The position numbers were made by a program, and so were the translations under genes. A DNA stretch of 64,000 nt from assembly GCA_965277445.1 (NCBI GenBank), contig CBDICY010000030.1:124001-188000 (forward strand), given 5' to 3'. This DNA comes from JAFMDF01 sp965277445. Lineage in GTDB: Bacteria; Bacteroidota; Bacteroidia; Chitinophagales; Saprospiraceae. The notes under the pieces were generated by a model. The model saw nothing but the letters and a program-made list of their open reading frames with translations, was not told the DNA's origin and did no database searches. Positions 43,463-52,803 of this stretch are shown here, piece after piece. Each line of letters starts with the position of its first letter. Position 1 is the first letter of the stretch.

Positions 43463-44509
43463 ATGAAAATACTCATCACGGGCGGAGCAGGGTTTATTGG
43501 CTCCCATTTAGTTCGATTAATGGTTAATAAATACCCAGATTACAAGATTGTTAATTTGGATAAATTGACTTATGCAGGTAACTTGGAAAACTTGAAAGAT
43601 ATTGAAAATGCACCGAATTATACTTTCGTAAAAGGAGATATAACGGATGGGGCATTGATGCTAGAATTATTTCAAGATTTTCAGTTTGATAGCGTTATTC
43701 ATTTAGCTGCGGAATCACATGTAGATCGCTCTATTGCTGACCCAATGAGTTTTATCACCACTAATATTGTTGGTACAGTCAATTTATTAAATGCTGCTAG
43801 AAATATTTGGAAAGATAATGGATATGAAGGCAAGCGATTTTATCATGTATCGACGGATGAAGTATACGGTACTTTAGGCGAAACAGGTCTGTTTACGGAA
43901 GATACGGCTTATGACCCACGTTCTCCTTATTCTGCTTCCAAGGCAAGTTCGGACCACTTGGTAAGAGCGTATAATCATACCTACGGAATGCCGATCGTTA
44001 TTTCGAATTGCTCTAATAATTATGGTCCTTTTCAGTTTCCTGAGAAATTGATTCCTTTGGTCATTAATAATATCAAACATAGAAAGCCACTACCAATTTA
44101 CGGTAATGGCAAATATACGCGAGATTGGTTATGGGTTGGAGATCATGCAACTGCCATTGATACTGTTTTCCATAAAGGCGTAAATGGTGAAACCTATAAT
44201 ATAGGTGGCAATAACGAATGGCAAAATATTGACCTAGTCCGAATACTGTGTGATACCGTTGATGGTTTATTAGGCAGAAGGGTAGGAGAGGCACAGGAGT
44301 TAATCACTTTTGTCAAAGACCGCCCTGGGCATGATAAACGCTATGCGATTGATGCCACTAAAATTAAAGATGAATTAGGTTGGGAACCAGCTGTACAACC
44401 AGCCGAAGGCATGAAGGAAACCGCTCAATGGTATTTGGATAATACGGAGTGGATGGAGCGGGTGACTTCTGGGGCTTATCAGCAGTATTATGAAAAGCAG
44501 TATTCGTAG
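43463..44509 (+). CDS. rfbB: dTDP-glucose 4,6-dehydratase
   Basis: 348 residues. Makes dTDP-4-keto-6-deoxyglucose, the entry to dTDP-rhamnose and other deoxysugars. GGAGFIGSHLVRLM (7-20), HLAAESHVDRSIADP, VSTDEVYGTLG, catalytic Y156-x-x-x-K160 in SPYSASKASSDHLV, SNCSNNYGPFQFPEKLIPL and KDRPGHDKRYAID are diagnostic. rfbA/C/D are not adjacent. With the UXS gene it would feed glycan building for the glycosyltransferases or the T9SS lipid anchor (inference). Confidence 0.95.
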   Translation: MKILITGGAGFIGSHLVRLMVNKYPDYKIVNLDKLTYAGNLENLKDIENAPNYTFVKGDITDGALMLELFQDFQFDSVIHLAAESHVDRSIADPMSFITTNIVGTVNLLNAARNIWKDNGYEGKRFYHVSTDEVYGTLGETGLFTEDTAYDPRSPYSASKASSDHLVRAYNHTYGMPIVISNCSNNYGPFQFPEKLIPLVINNIKHRKPLPIYGNGKYTRDWLWVGDHATAIDTVFHKGVNGETYNIGGNNEWQNIDLVRILCDTVDGLLGRRVGEAQELITFVKDRPGHDKRYAIDATKIKDELGWEPAVQPAEGMKETAQWYLDNTEWMERVTSGAYQQYYEKQYS

Positions 44510-44536
44510 GGATTCACTTTTTTAGGTATAAGAATT

Positions 44537-44575
44537 ATCGGGTTTAGCTGAGTTATTGGCTAAACCCGATTGTGT
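44537..44575 (+). terminator. Hairpin terminator after rfbB
   Basis: ATCGGGTTTAGC (44537-44548), 10-base loop, GCTAAACCCGAT (44559-44570), then TGTGTTTT. A 12-bp perfect stem with an imperfect T-tract. Confidence 0.7.
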
Positions 44576-44639
44576 TTTATGGTTTGTACTGATACTCTAA
44601 AACTAGTAATTTTTAATTTGTAATGATTCTAGTTTTAGA

Positions 44640-45198
44640 TTACCTTTTTATTTCTATTTTTAGATCAAAATACCCGTGAGGATATTTCTGATTTCTAATG
44701 ATTTCGTAATTGCCAGACTTCAAGATAATAGTATCTTTTAAATTAATAGAAGAAAGTATTTTGTCTGAAGAAGTTTTATCAACGACTATATTATTGGCAA
44801 TCTTAAATTCATTTTTTTCTCAAAGTCGTTTTTCCCAAATGTAGTTAAAACCTGCTTTTCAAATGCTTCCCAATTAAAAGTGTTATCTTCCTTGAAGATT
44901 ATTCTTGCTTGTTTGCCATCTAATATATTTATGGATGCTTCAATACCTTCATCGAAGAAATTAACACTTATATAATTATTACACCAACCATAAGGGCAAC
45001 CACATCCTCCATTTAGATTTTCAAATTCAGGAGAGAACCAATGATCCCCATTTGGAACAGTAACATCTGTTACTGTATTAATTGCTCTAGGAGATGCTTC
45101 TATTTCTGGTGAAACATCCATTTCTGGATTACAGCTTTGAAAAAAGAATATTGCAGAAAATGTCAATAGTGTGAGAGGGATAATTAAATTTTTTTCAT
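44640..45198 (-). pseudogene. Cys-motif lipoprotein paralogue broken by two A7-tract frameshifts
   Basis: The middle part (TTG-initiated ORF at 45166 down to 44786) encodes a lipoprotein-like chain with FFFQSC, TVPNGDHW, and a C-x-C-x(4)-C motif (GCGCPYGWC), paralogous to the 50898 gene. Its start and end are in other frames. The natural ATG at 45198 is followed by seven A, and adding one A (or losing two) gives MKKNLIIPLTLLTFSAIFFF. At 44812-44818 (seven A on the coding strand) the same +1 correction gives KKNEFKIANNIVVDKTS through to YFDLKIEIKR and a stop at 44640, which aligns with the paralogue's C-terminus (NEFRIATEV to YMDVSVKIR). Restored length is 186 residues. It could be a pseudogene, a twin homopolymer sequencing error, or a slippage-expressed gene. 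Confidence 0.75.
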
Positions 45199-45473
45199 AA
45201 AGAATTAGTTTTAAAATGAATATGTGTACTCCAATCTATCTCGCAGTAGGAGGAAGGGCGTCCGTGACGTTTGCTAGCTACTTTGCGCAAAGTAAGTAGG
45301 AGGGAGGGTCGGAATTTCCTGTATAGAAATAGCTATTCTAAGCTTTTCTCAACTTCGTATAAGGTAGCTTTAGATTTTAATAGCCAATATTGAAAGTAGA
45401 TTTTCCTTATAAATCTGCTCTTATCCATATGGAAAACCTACCTTCTTATTGGTTAAGCCAATAGTCTATTAAT
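45199..45473. repeat. Spacer with 16-bp palindrome and GTAGGAGG repeats
   Basis: TACTTTGCGCAAAGTA (45279-45294) is a perfect palindrome. It is flanked by GTAGGAGGAAGGG (from 45246) and GTAGGAGGGAGGG (from 45296), the most GC-rich patch of this spacer. No ORF and no T-tract terminator; possibly a protein-binding site or repeat remnant. Confidence 0.5.
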
Positions 45474-48400
45474 TTAATGGATAATGACTTTATTAGGTAT
45501 CAAACTTTTTGCTGTTTGTAAAACAAAATAATAAACTCCGGGCGATAAACCTTTTGCTTGATAATTGATTTGATGCCACCCTTTTTCTTTATTTCCTGCT
45601 TCAATTTTTTCCAATAACCGACCATTCATATCATAGAGCTTCAGTTGTAGATTAGTAGCTTCTGATATGAAATAGGTTATGATCGTTTGATTACTGAATG
45701 GATTTGGAGCGATTTTTAACGCAGCTTTTGGTATTTTATGGATATTGGTCACTTCATCTATAATTGCAGGTTGCGTTATTATCTTTTTGCTAGACAAATC
45801 TTCTTTTTCTTGAATATTATTCTCTGTAGAACAATTGGGAGAATTAACTATTGATATTGCGAAATCAGAGCCAGCCTTAGCATGAAAACCAGGGTTTAGT
45901 ATAATAGCTTCACCCGCTTGAAAAGTAACTGTAGCACCATTCTCGATAATCGACGAAGCAATGATATTATTTAAAGCAGTCGTATCATGAACCCCAAATA
46001 AAGTAGCTGGAATGGTGATTGTTTCATTGCAAGCACTACATACTTCACAAGCTAGCATTTGGTTTTGATTACAGGTAGTTCCATTTTTTAGAAAAACACT
46101 CGATTGGACGGTATAGTTAGCACAAGGCACCGTTATTTGTAAGGGGGATAGCATAATACTATCTAATATTATAGAATCGAATCCAATATCAGCACTCCAG
46201 TCTATTATTATAGAATCAATACAGTTTAAGGAAGATGGAGAAACTTTAATTTCATATCTGCAGCTATCTGTTGTTTCCGATAGTTTAGTGATGATAATCG
46301 CTCCGTCCACATTTGAACAATCACAGCAACTTTCGCATATAACCTCCTTACAATACTGACAACTAGTACCATCTTCTAAAAAAACCGTTGATTTTACACT
46401 ATAAGTATCACATGGCATCCGCATTAGGAAAGGCATTAATAGCGTACTATCTATCATTGTGGAATCAAACCCTGAATTAGAAGTCCATTGTGTTTTTATG
46501 GAGTCAATACAATATAATTCAGGTTGAAGAATGCCTACTTGATAATTACAGCTATCATTATCAGTACCAAGTGTTGTAAATTTTAGGGCAGTTTGCATCT
46601 CCGAACAATCAGTACATCCTACACAAATAACTTGCCTAGTATCTTGACAAATAGAACCATCTTCTAAATATATATAGGTTTGAATATTATAAGTATCCGC
46701 AGCTACCCGCATTAACAAAGGGATTAATAGCGTACTATCTATCATTGTGGAATCAAATCCTGAATTAGAAGTCCATTGTGTTTTTATTGAGTCAATACAA
46801 TATAATTCAGGTTGAAGAATGCCTACTTGATAATTACAGCTATCATTATCGGTGCTGAGTGTTGTAAACTTTAGGGCAATTTGTACCTCTGAACAATCAG
46901 TACATCCTGTACAAGTAACCTGTCTAGTATCTTGGCAAATAGAACTATCTTCTAAGAAGATACTTGAATAGACTGTATAAGTACCAGCCGACATTCTAAT
47001 TGATAGAGGAGTTAGTAAAGTACTATCAATAAAAGTTGAATCGAATCCATTATTGTCAATCCATCGTGTTTTAATGGAATCAATACAATATAATTCAAGT
47101 TGATTCATACCAACCTGATAATCACAACTGTCCAAAGAAGTGCTAGTTCTCGTGAAAGTGAGGTCGTTTTGGATATTATTGCAATCACCACAACCTTCAC
47201 AAGTTATTTGATTGTAAGTGTAACAAACAGTTCCATCATCTAAAAAGATAGTAGAGGAAACATAATAAGTACCAGCAGCCATCCTAACTGATAGAGGAGT
47301 TAGTAAAGTACTATCAATAAAAGTTGAATCCAGTCCATTATTAGAATACCATCGTGTTTTAATGGAATCAATACAATATAATTCAAGTTGATTAATACCA
47401 ACCTGATAATCGCAACTATCCAAAGAAGTGCTAATTCTAGTGAAAGTGAGGTCGTTTTGGATATTATTACAATCACCACAACCTTCACAAGTTATTTGAT
47501 TGTAAGTGTAACAAACAGTTCCATCATCTAAAAAGATAGTAGAGTAAACATAATAAGTACCAGCCGCCATTCTAATTGATAGAGGAATTAGTAAAGTACT
47601 ATCAATAAAAGTTGAATCCAGTCCATTATTAGAATACCATCGTGTTTTAATGGAGTCAATGCAGTATAATTCAAGTTGATTCATGCCAACCTGATAATCA
47701 CAACTATCCAAAGAAGTGCTAGTTCTCGTGAAAGTGAGGTCGTTTTGGATATTATTACAATCACCACAACCTTCACAAGTTATTTGATTATAAGCATAAC
47801 AAACAGTTCCATCATCTAAAAAGATAGTAGAGTAAACATAATAAGTACCAGCAGACATTCTAATTGGTAGAGGAGTTAGTAAAGTACTATCAATAAAAGT
47901 TGAATCAAATCCATTATTGTCAATCCATCGTGTTTTTATAGAATCAATACAATATAATTCGGATTGTGTAAAATCAATTTGATAATTACAGCTATCATTA
48001 GAAGTGCCAAGTGTTGTGAAATTTAGAGCTGCTTGTATATCAGAGCAATCAGAACATCCTTCACAAGTAACCTGCCTAGTATCTTGACAAATAGAACCAT
48101 CTTCTAAATATATATAGGTTTGAACATTATAAGTATCCCCAGTTACCCGCATTAACAAAGGGATTAATAGCGTACTATCTATCATTATCGAATCAAATCC
48201 TGAATTAGAAGTCCATTCTATTTTTATGGAATCAATACAATATAGTTCGGATTGAGTAATGTCAATCTGATAATTACAACTATCATTAGACGTACCGAGC
48301 ATTGTGAAGCTTAAAGTTGATTGAACATCTGAACAATCACTACAAGAAGCACAAGCAATTTTTCGGATACGATTATTCTGTGCATCCGCTATGAAAATAT

Positions 48401-50849
48401 TACCTTGTACATCAACTGCTATACCAAAAGGGTCATGAAATTGTGCAGCATCTACTGGGGCGTCCATAAAGCCATCTATCCCACTACCTGCGAGTGTTGT
48501 TACAGTTCCACCAGGTGCAATTTTTCGGATACGGTTATTTAGAAAACCAGCTACATATACATTATTTTGTCCATCAACTGCTACACCTGTTGGTTTTAAA
48601 AATTGTGCAGTACCATTTGGCCCACCTGTACCATCCATATAACCAGAAGTGCCACTTCCTGCTAAAGTCATTACTGTTCCATCAGGTGTGATTTTTCGAA
48701 TTCTGTTATTCTCAATATCTGCTACATATACATTACCTTGTAAATCAACAGTCACTCCATACGGATTAGAAAACTGTGCGACATCACTTGAACCATCTAG
48801 ATAGCCAAGAGTACCACTACCTGCGAGTGTTGTCACAGTTCCATCAGGTGTGATTTTTCGAATTCTATTATTAAGTTGGTCTGCGACATATACATTATTT
48901 TGAGCATCCACTGTTACTCCTGATGGAGAAGAAAACATTGCAGTACCATTAAATCCACCAGTTCCATCTGCATAACCAGGAGTGCCATTTCCTGCTAGAG
49001 TAGATGTCATTCCATTGGGTGCAATTTTACGAATCCGATGATGACTTTTATCTGCGACATATACATTATTTTGAGCATCTACTGCAACTCCTTCTGGGTA
49101 ATAGAATTGTGCAGTACCGTTTGGCCCACCTGTACCATCCATAAAAGCGATATTTCCATTTCCTGCGAGCGTATATACCATTCCATTTGGAGTAATTTTT
49201 CGAATTCGATGATTATTGCGATCTGCGACATATACATTTCCTATTGCGTCTATTGCTGTACCTGTGGGGTACTTGAATTGTGCAGTACCATTTGGCCCAC
49301 CAGTTCCATCCATAAAACCATGAATTCCGTTTCCTGCCAAGGTAGAAACCTCTAAATCACAAGCACAATCTGATGGTGCAGTTCCTGCATTAGTATTAGT
49401 TAAAGTACAATTAGTATTTGCTGAGAAAGTAGCAGTTAAATTAATAGGTTGACCATTAGGATTCATAGATACTCCTGTAAAAGTGTGACTAGTCGAACTA
49501 TTTAAATTACCGACGGCTACAGTTGCTAAACCATCTCCGTTTAGTAGTATATTCCCTGTTGTTGGAGGATTAGTAAAAGTAACGGTAACATCAGCGGTGT
49601 AAGTGGAAAATACTCCGCTAGAATTACAATCGGATACATTGCTGACTGTAATATTTGAAATTTCATACGAGGAAAGAGTGATTTTTCGAATACGATTATT
49701 TCCCCAATCAGCAACATATAACTGCCCACAACTATCAATAGTTATTCCAAAAGGGCTATTAAATTCTGTTGTTTCTGTTAATCCACATGCTCCATCAATA
49801 AAGCCTTGATTACCTGTTCCTGCCATAGTGGTTACATCTCCATTTGGAGTAATTTTTCGAATACGATGATTTGCTTGATCTCCGATATAAACATAACCTT
49901 GATTATCAACAGTTATTCCTAGAGGATTATTAAATTTGGCTGTTCCGTTTGGTCCGCCTGTGCCATCTAGATAGCCAAAAGTACCATCACCAGCTAGTGT
50001 TGTTACATCGCCATTAGGAGTAATTTTACGAATTCTACCGTTAAAATGATCTGTTACATACACATAGCCTTGATTATCAACTGTAAGCCCAAAGGGGTTA
50101 TAAAATTTTGCTGTACCATTTGCCCCACCTGTACCATCCATATAGCCTTCAATGCCATTTCCAGCTACTGTTGAGACAATTCCATCTGAATTGATTTTAC
50201 GAATTCGATTATTACTCCTATCTGCTACATAAATATTACCTTCATTATCAAGTGCCACACCTGTTGGTCCACTAAATCGTGCTGTACTTGCTAATCCATC
50301 TAAATAACCAACACCATTTCCTGCTATTGTTGTAACATCCCCATTTGGAGTAATTTTACGGATTCGATGGTTACTCTGATCAGCTACAATTACATTCCCA
50401 AATTCATCTACTGCAATGCCTACTGGAGCAAAAAAACTTGCAGTACCATTTGGCCCACCTGTGCCATCCATAAAACCAGCTATGCCATTTCCTGCTAATG
50501 TTGTTACATCTCCATTTGTGGCAATTTTACGAATTCGATTGTTACTTCTATCGGCTATATAGATATTCCCTTGTTGATCTACTGCAACATCATTTGGGTC
50601 ATCAAATTTAGCAGTACCATTTGACCCACCTGTACCATCCATAAAGCCTTCCATACCATTTCCTGCTAGAGTAGAAACCATACAATCTTGACTAAAAGCA
50701 GTAAAAAGACAAAGCCAACAAATTATTAAAAAAAATAGTTTTTTGAATAGATTACCTACCCTTCTTGAGTGCTTGTTTGAAAAAACTATCAGAAAGACAT
50801 GTAAAAGATTAAACAATTTTAAAGAAGCTAATTTCGTAGTTATTTGCAT
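45474..50849 (-). CDS. Giant secreted NHL-propeller protein with eight 96-residue repeats and T9SS domain
   Basis: About 1791 residues from the ATG at 50849; an in-frame ATG 16 codons upstream overlaps the previous gene's end. The N-terminal ~30 residues precede a signal-like segment (LFFLIICWLCLFTAFSQ). Residues about 55-395 contain six NHL repeats (NIYIADRSNNRIRKI-type, preceded by STLAGNG), then a Thr/Asn spacer, then six more (about 501-836): two six-bladed propellers. Eight repeats of 96 residues follow (about 836-1605), each starting C-x-x-C and containing DSCNYQ, ELYCIDSIK and FDST-IDSTLL. A GFHAKAGS segment and a Por/T9SS type A domain (KIAPNPFSNQTIITYF, GLSPGVYYFVL) end it. Probably surface-exposed and adhesive or binding; ligand unknown. 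Follows the 50898 lipoprotein gene in one operon. Confidence 0.85.
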   Translation of the reverse strand: MQITTKLASLKLFNLLHVFLIVFSNKHSRRVGNLFKKLFFLIICWLCLFTAFSQDCMVSTLAGNGMEGFMDGTGGSNGTAKFDDPNDVAVDQQGNIYIADRSNNRIRKIATNGDVTTLAGNGIAGFMDGTGGPNGTASFFAPVGIAVDEFGNVIVADQSNHRIRKITPNGDVTTIAGNGVGYLDGLASTARFSGPTGVALDNEGNIYVADRSNNRIRKINSDGIVSTVAGNGIEGYMDGTGGANGTAKFYNPFGLTVDNQGYVYVTDHFNGRIRKITPNGDVTTLAGDGTFGYLDGTGGPNGTAKFNNPLGITVDNQGYVYIGDQANHRIRKITPNGDVTTMAGTGNQGFIDGACGLTETTEFNSPFGITIDSCGQLYVADWGNNRIRKITLSSYEISNITVSNVSDCNSSGVFSTYTADVTVTFTNPPTTGNILLNGDGLATVAVGNLNSSTSHTFTGVSMNPNGQPINLTATFSANTNCTLTNTNAGTAPSDCACDLEVSTLAGNGIHGFMDGTGGPNGTAQFKYPTGTAIDAIGNVYVADRNNHRIRKITPNGMVYTLAGNGNIAFMDGTGGPNGTAQFYYPEGVAVDAQNNVYVADKSHHRIRKIAPNGMTSTLAGNGTPGYADGTGGFNGTAMFSSPSGVTVDAQNNVYVADQLNNRIRKITPDGTVTTLAGSGTLGYLDGSSDVAQFSNPYGVTVDLQGNVYVADIENNRIRKITPDGTVMTLAGSGTSGYMDGTGGPNGTAQFLKPTGVAVDGQNNVYVAGFLNNRIRKIAPGGTVTTLAGSGIDGFMDAPVDAAQFHDPFGIAVDVQGNIFIADAQNNRIRKIACASCSDCSDVQSTLSFTMLGTSNDSCNYQIDITQSELYCIDSIKIEWTSNSGFDSIMIDSTLLIPLLMRVTGDTYNVQTYIYLEDGSICQDTRQVTCEGCSDCSDIQAALNFTTLGTSNDSCNYQIDFTQSELYCIDSIKTRWIDNNGFDSTFIDSTLLTPLPIRMSAGTYYVYSTIFLDDGTVCYAYNQITCEGCGDCNNIQNDLTFTRTSTSLDSCDYQVGMNQLELYCIDSIKTRWYSNNGLDSTFIDSTLLIPLSIRMAAGTYYVYSTIFLDDGTVCYTYNQITCEGCGDCNNIQNDLTFTRISTSLDSCDYQVGINQLELYCIDSIKTRWYSNNGLDSTFIDSTLLTPLSVRMAAGTYYVSSTIFLDDGTVCYTYNQITCEGCGDCNNIQNDLTFTRTSTSLDSCDYQVGMNQLELYCIDSIKTRWIDNNGFDSTFIDSTLLTPLSIRMSAGTYTVYSSIFLEDSSICQDTRQVTCTGCTDCSEVQIALKFTTLSTDNDSCNYQVGILQPELYCIDSIKTQWTSNSGFDSTMIDSTLLIPLLMRVAADTYNIQTYIYLEDGSICQDTRQVICVGCTDCSEMQTALKFTTLGTDNDSCNYQVGILQPELYCIDSIKTQWTSNSGFDSTMIDSTLLMPFLMRMPCDTYSVKSTVFLEDGTSCQYCKEVICESCCDCSNVDGAIIITKLSETTDSCRYEIKVSPSSLNCIDSIIIDWSADIGFDSIILDSIMLSPLQITVPCANYTVQSSVFLKNGTTCNQNQMLACEVCSACNETITIPATLFGVHDTTALNNIIASSIIENGATVTFQAGEAIILNPGFHAKAGSDFAISIVNSPNCSTENNIQEKEDLSSKKIITQPAIIDEVTNIHKIPKAALKIAPNPFSNQTIITYFISEATNLQLKLYDMNGRLLEKIEAGNKEKGWHQINYQAKGLSPGVYYFVLQTAKSLIPNKVIIH
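46900..48060. repeat. 288-bp tandem repeats inside the NHL-protein gene
   Basis: The word GTCGTTTTGGATATTATT recurs at 47163, 47451 and 47739, exactly 288 bases apart, matching 96-codon units. Units 3-5 are nearly identical at DNA level, while outer units are more diverged, indicating recent unequal duplication or conversion in the middle of the array. Confidence 0.88.
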
Positions 50850-50897
50850 GTTAGTAGGGTTAAAAAAGTTAGGAAATGGAATAGTACTACAGCTCAA

Positions 50898-51479
50898 TCA
50901 TCTGATTTTTACAGAAACATCCATATAACCGTAGCGATTTTCTTTATCTTTAATTATGCTGTACTTACCAGGTATTAGCGTAATTAACCCTGTTAAGTCA
51001 TAAGCAGCTAGAATTTTTTTCGAAGACTCTGCAACTACTTCTACTTCTGTGGCAATACGGAACTCGTTTCTATAACTATCCATTATTTCAATTGCCCTTT
51101 CTTTGCCAAAATCTTTAGTCACTTGAAGTTCTAGTAATAGCCAATCGACAGCATTTGCTTCCAAAAAACTGATTCTTATCGTTTCTTTATCTAAAATACT
51201 TAGCGTAGCTTTTCTACCTTTTCCACTAGAGAAATTAACTGCTGAATAATTACCACACCAACCATTAGGACAATCACAATGTCCATCACTTTCTGGTCTT
51301 TCTGGTCCGAGGTATATATTGTGATTTCCATTGGGAACAGTAATGTCCGCAATCGTTTCAATTCCTCTGGAACTGGCTATTTTTTCTTCTAAAATGTCTA
51401 TTCCTTTTTTACAGCTTTGGAAACCCCAAAGTATGATAAATATTAAAATGGCAAATGGGAATAACTTTAAATTTTTCAT
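50898..51479 (-). CDS. Small lipoprotein with C-x-C-x4-C motif
   Basis: 193 residues. Signal with lipobox-like WGFQSC (Cys about residue 22). The mature chain has TVPNGNHN, then GHCDCPNGWCGNYSAVNF, a tight Cys cluster that could bind metal or form disulfides, then a helical middle (LELQVTKDFGKERAIEIMDS) and a beta-rich end (LIPGKYSIIKDKENRYGYMD). No family recognised. A paralogue with frameshifts lies at 44640, so the giant NHL gene is flanked by two copies. It lies 205 bases after the HTH gene and directly before the NHL gene, suggesting the two are made together. Confidence 0.75.
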   Translation of the reverse strand: MKNLKLFPFAILIFIILWGFQSCKKGIDILEEKIASSRGIETIADITVPNGNHNIYLGPERPESDGHCDCPNGWCGNYSAVNFSSGKGRKATLSILDKETIRISFLEANAVDWLLLELQVTKDFGKERAIEIMDSYRNEFRIATEVEVVAESSKKILAAYDLTGLITLIPGKYSIIKDKENRYGYMDVSVKIR

Positions 51480-51684
51480 AACACATAATTTAATATTATA
51501 AAATAATAGCTTTAATTCAACATAAGATGATAACTTCCAAGATTATTACTTGAACTCTCTTAACAGACCAATAAAGACATACTTTTCCCATTAAACTTTC
51601 AATAGATAAGGAGCATTTAAAGGAAATTTCTTTCGTTAATTATAATTAAAACCTAGGAATTACTTGAGCTTGAGTCTTGTTTTT

Positions 51685-52056
51685 CTAAGCTGATTTTGTA
51701 GATAATAAGGAAAGCAATATTTTTCTTTCCGCTGGATTGTGTAGAAGATATGTAATGATTTTTCTTCTACCTGCTGTATTAGTATTCTTAATAGTCGATT
51801 CATTTTTAAAACCAGTACAGTTTGTTATTTCTTTATAAGCATATCCTTTTGCGACTAATAAAATAACTGCAACTTGTGCGCTATTTCCAGTAATTTCTAT
51901 TAATTGCTCTCTGATAAGGTGTGCCCGCTCCATTTCGGTTAGACAATTTTGTGTTGTTTTACTAATTGCTAAAGCAGTAGTTGATAAGCCATATTGAAAA
52001 CCAGCTATAATTTTGGATAGCATGCGATTTACTTTTTTGGATTGCCTACTTATCAT
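51685..52056 (-). CDS. Small helix-turn-helix-like protein, unknown
   Basis: 123 residues. Residues about 60-105 (AQVAVILLVAKGYAYKEITN, TGFKNESTIKNTNTAGRRKI) look like a sigma-region-4 or LuxR-type HTH: a helix, the KGYAYKEI first HTH helix, a turn, and a recognition helix rich in Asn/Thr. The N-terminal half is basic and helical. Its start overlaps the end of the TPR gene by 11 bases, so it is translationally coupled to it and probably part of the sigma module. DNA binding is inference. Confidence 0.55.
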   Translation of the reverse strand: MISRQSKKVNRMLSKIIAGFQYGLSTTALAISKTTQNCLTEMERAHLIREQLIEITGNSAQVAVILLVAKGYAYKEITNCTGFKNESTIKNTNTAGRRKIITYLLHNPAERKILLSLLSTKSA

Positions 52057-52771
52057 AAGTTGACAAAGGTTTAGAAATCAAAAGTTCTTGTGCTGCTTCT
52101 TTTTTCCGTCCATTATTTTCTATAATAGCCATTAATTCTTTTCTAGCATTTTTATAATCTTTCTGTTGCAGATAAGCTAAGCTTAAGTACCAATTGATTG
52201 ATGTGGCTAATTCTTCTTTATTATCCTGTGTAGTAGTTCGTGTTTTAGTACGAGCAGTTTTAAAAGCGTCAATTGCTTTTTTTGCATTTTGACTATATAA
52301 ATAACTTAATCCGAGAAAGAGATTGTATTCTATTTTGGCTTCTTTGTTTTCTAGAATTTTAAGAAAAAGAGGAATTGCATTTTTATAATCATTTTCTTCA
52401 TAAGCAGCCATTGCGTTTGTTTGAATAGTAACTGTTGTGCCTCCACTTTTTCTAATTCCTGTATTTTGCTTTTTATCTTCAAGGTGAAGCGCAATCAGGT
52501 CTTGTGTAGTCTTTGCCTGATTAATAGGAGCATAAAAAATCCCAGCAGTAACCAAAATTAATAATATTGCCGCTGCTGCTAAACGCCGATATAACTGAAT
52601 TCGTTTAGCTCTTTTTTTTTGAGGTTGCTCAATACCATGCTTTTCTTTTAAAATTTTATTCCACTTTTCTCTTTGTTGGTTATCAAAATAATCTGTCAAA
52701 ATAATTTCTGTGATTTGAGTGGCATCTTCTATCGAAGATTGGTTACGACCACTATTTTTAGGAGTATCCAT
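52046..52771 (-). CDS. Single-pass membrane protein with TPR region, possible anti-sigma component
   Basis: 241 residues. A cytoplasmic N-terminus of ~65 residues (ITEIILTDYFDNQQREKWNK) precedes a basic stretch, then one membrane segment (LAAAAILLILVTAGIFYAPI, about 70-89). Outside are about 150 residues with at least three TPR-like helical hairpins (AAYEENDYKNAIPLFLKILE, NLFLGLSYLYSQNAKKAIDA, WYLSLAYLQQKDYKNARKEL). This membrane-spanning layout next to a sigma gene resembles anti-sigma factors, but no zinc or ASD motif is visible, so the role is inference. It lies 32 bases downstream of the sigma gene. Confidence 0.65.
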   Translation of the reverse strand: MDTPKNSGRNQSSIEDATQITEIILTDYFDNQQREKWNKILKEKHGIEQPQKKRAKRIQLYRRLAAAAILLILVTAGIFYAPINQAKTTQDLIALHLEDKKQNTGIRKSGGTTVTIQTNAMAAYEENDYKNAIPLFLKILENKEAKIEYNLFLGLSYLYSQNAKKAIDAFKTARTKTRTTTQDNKEELATSINWYLSLAYLQQKDYKNARKELMAIIENNGRKKEAAQELLISKPLSTYDK

Positions 52772-52803
52772 ATGCTGCTGTTTTTGGTAGAAGATTTAAC
52801 CTT

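Noticed and set aside
46900..48060. Regular direct repeats that could suggest a CRISPR array
   Set aside because: The period is 288 bases, it is an open reading frame, and spacers are as conserved as repeats; these are protein repeats.
48494..49809. Plus-strand open frames antisense to the NHL gene
   Set aside because: They are mirror translations of the repeated NHL codons with no independent start signal or domain.
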